A program made the position numbers and the translations under genes. Below the pieces are notes generated by a model, which did no database searches, was not told where the DNA came from, and saw only the letters and a program-made list of their open reading frames with translations. A stretch of 8,012 bases of DNA from positions 1 to 8,012 of the forward strand of contig JAITHH010000231.1 in the NCBI GenBank assembly GCA_031280065.1. Direction: 5' to 3'. The first letter of the stretch is position 1. Each line of letters starts with the position of its first letter. This document shows, one piece after another, positions 7,007-8,012 of this stretch. Source of the stretch: Treponema sp. (GTDB lineage: Bacteria; Spirochaetota; Spirochaetia; Treponematales; Breznakiellaceae).

Positions 7007-7783
7007 TTAGTATTCCAGCGGGCAGATAACCCGTTTTACCTGGGCAAGCTGAAAAGCCACATTGTTGTACTCATTTGAGCCTTTATGGCTTTCTACGGAC
7101 CAGCAGCCTGAATAGCCTGCCGCCTTGAGGGGGGGCAAAACCCGGTCCGCTTCTACGCAATGTTCAAAGTTGATATGCGTGTGCATGGCTTTTTTGATCA
7201 TCTTCAGGTCATTCTCGTCAGGATTCCCGTGATCCCAGTTTCCCAGATGGAGCAGCAGCCCGAAGTTCTCCTCGTTCACCGCCTGGAAGAGCAGCTCTAT
7301 ATTCGAGGGGATGCGGGTTCCCCCCCAGTGATTTTCCGTGCCCAGCTTTGCCCCGAATGCCGCGGCCCGTTTGCAGTATTCCCGGTATTTGTCCGCCGTG
7401 TACGCAGTCTGTTCATCCGAAAACTGATTCTCCCGGATTCCCGCGTCAATGCGGATCGTTTTTGCTCCGATCTTTTCAGCCAAGTTCAGGCATTTCCAAG
7501 CAAGCTCCTCGTTCTTTGCCCGGACTTCGGTGTCCGCGTCCCAAACATGGGTCCCATCGCAGCACAGATTGACCACGGTAAGCCCCCGCTCGTCAAGGTG
7601 CTGTTTGAGCGTGGCGATGTAGTCATCCTCATAACTGGTGATAAGCCCGTTCCAAATATCAGCGGTATGAAGACCGTAGCGGTATTTGACCGTTTCCAGA
7701 TACCCGAAGATATTGATAGCTCCCTTTCTGAGCATCCCGTGGAAAGAATAAGACATGACAGAAAAATTAGTGAATGGATTCAT
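7007..7783 (-). CDS. Sugar phosphate isomerase/epimerase-like TIM-barrel protein
   Basis: A 258-residue member of the xylose isomerase-like TIM-barrel superfamily (AP endonuclease 2 fold), which includes inosose dehydratase, hydroxypyruvate isomerase and ketose 3-epimerases. Barrel strands are visible at TVVNLCCDG (69-77), TIRIDAG (109-115), KLGTENHWGG (146-155), FGLLLHLGNWDHGN (174-187), THINFE (202-207) and GCWSVESH (226-233). E150, D184, H203 and E231 are plausible metal ligands by analogy with family members. There is no signal peptide. I chose the ATG at 7783 because AAGGAGG (7788-7794) precedes it by four bases and the family's first strand (FSVMSYSF) follows. An upstream in-frame ATG at 7834 would add 17 residues and lacks a good ribosome binding site. 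It is the first gene of a two-gene operon with the oxidoreductase, a pairing typical of inositol-like or keto-sugar pathways. Exact reaction unknown. Confidence 0.88.
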   Translation of the reverse strand: MNPFTNFSVMSYSFHGMLRKGAINIFGYLETVKYRYGLHTADIWNGLITSYEDDYIATLKQHLDERGLTVVNLCCDGTHVWDADTEVRAKNEELAWKCLNLAEKIGAKTIRIDAGIRENQFSDEQTAYTADKYREYCKRAAAFGAKLGTENHWGGTRIPSNIELLFQAVNEENFGLLLHLGNWDHGNPDENDLKMIKKAMHTHINFEHCVEADRVLPPLKAAGYSGCWSVESHKGSNEYNNVAFQLAQVKRVICPLEY

Positions 7784-7831
7784 AGAGCCTCCTTGGGGTT
7801 TATCCTTCGCGCCTTTTGGTTCTCCAGGCCG

Positions 7832-7863
7832 CAAAAAGTTTCAACTCCCGCTCACGGGGAGTT
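7832..7863 (-). terminator. Possible terminator between tRNA-Leu and the sugar operon
   Basis: On the minus strand AACTCCC and GGGAGTT pair (7 bp) around a 7-base loop at 7843-7863. Five bases later comes TTTTT (7833-7837). This would end the tRNA transcript before the sugar operon. The gap before the U-run is longer than usual, so activity may be weak. A TATAAC hexamer at 7861-7866 overlapping the hairpin could instead be a -10 box for the operon, but no matching -35 box lies 17-18 bases upstream. Confidence 0.4.
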
Positions 7864-7902
7864 ATAGCAGCGCTCATACTTTCTGCTTTTTTTACAACCC
7901 CT

Positions 7903-7985
7903 TGCCGGGGACGGGAGTTGAACCCGTACCTCCTTGCGGAGAGGAGATTTTAAGTCTCCGGTGTCTACCATTCCACCACCCCGGC
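7903..7985 (-). tRNA. tRNA-Leu (anticodon UAA)
   Basis: A complete 83-base class II tRNA decoding UUA. Acceptor strands GCCGGGG (7979-7985) and CCCCGGC (7904-7910) pair perfectly, with discriminator A at 7903. The anticodon stem GGAGA/TCTCC encloses the loop CTTAAAA, which places UAA at 7950-7952. A long variable arm (CTCC-GCAA-GGAG) is diagnostic for Leu or Ser, and the T-arm reads ACGGG-TTCAACT-CCCGT. The 3' CCA is not encoded (the next bases are AGG) and must be added enzymatically. It sits upstream of, and on the same strand as, the sugar operon. Confidence 0.96.
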
Positions 7986-7992
7986 ATCATCT

Positions 7993-7998
7993 TGTATA
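7993..7998 (-). promoter_or_regulatory. -10 box of the tRNA-Leu gene
   Basis: TATACA on the minus strand ends seven bases before the first base of the tRNA and matches the consensus hexamer at four or five positions. Its -35 box would lie beyond the end of the window and cannot be checked. Confidence 0.45.
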
Positions 7999-8012
7999 GT
8001 AGCCCGGCTATC

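Noticed and set aside
6359..7078. Plus-strand open frame of 239 codons opposite the oxidoreductase
   Set aside because: It is antisense to a gene with intact family motifs, with no recognisable protein features. The similar plus-strand frame at 7160-7867, opposite the isomerase-like gene, is rejected for the same reason.
7866..7893. Plus-strand hairpin AGCAG/CTGCT followed by seven Ts
   Set aside because: The stem is only 5 bp with a 12-base loop, and no plus-strand gene leads into it.

Overview
The window is GC-rich, compact bacterial DNA, and I think it comes from a spirochaete of the Treponema group. This is inference. The small protein at the left edge resembles a hypothetical family I remember from Treponema and Bacteroidetes, and a decayed gene fragment in the middle ends in a tail (GPWGEIYSAIIP) like one I remember from many treponemal hypothetical proteins. 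Nothing in the window is a strict species marker. I see no insertion sequence, phage gene or CRISPR array.

Left part (39-4173, all minus strand). A two-gene unit reads leftward. First comes a 244-residue protein with the signature motifs of the uracil-DNA glycosylase fold. One base after its stop begins a 939-residue AddB-like PD-(D/E)XK nuclease with a four-cysteine iron-sulfur site. Together they look like a DNA repair or recombination module, although the glycosylase-like protein has no cysteine and the nuclease has no ATP-binding P-loop. Further left is a separately promoted gene of 157 residues and unknown function.

Middle (4174-5857). A 139-base divergent spacer separates the repair unit from a plus-strand mannose-1-phosphate guanylyltransferase (manC type), which makes GDP-mannose for surface glycans. 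Neither gene facing this spacer has a visible Shine-Dalgarno sequence, unlike the other three genes. After manC come about 375 bases with no intact gene, holding the remnant of a decayed gene and a strong hairpin terminator.

Right part (5858-8012, all minus strand). A two-gene operon encodes a TIM-barrel sugar-phosphate isomerase/epimerase-like protein followed by a Gfo/Idh/MocA-family NAD(P)-dependent oxidoreductase. This pairing is typical of inositol-like or oxidised-sugar catabolism, but the substrate cannot be read from the sequence. Upstream is a complete tRNA-Leu (anticodon UAA) with its own -10 box at the window edge.

The best leads are the coupled glycosylase-like/nuclease pair, the possible leaderless divergent genes, and the decayed treponeme-type gene.
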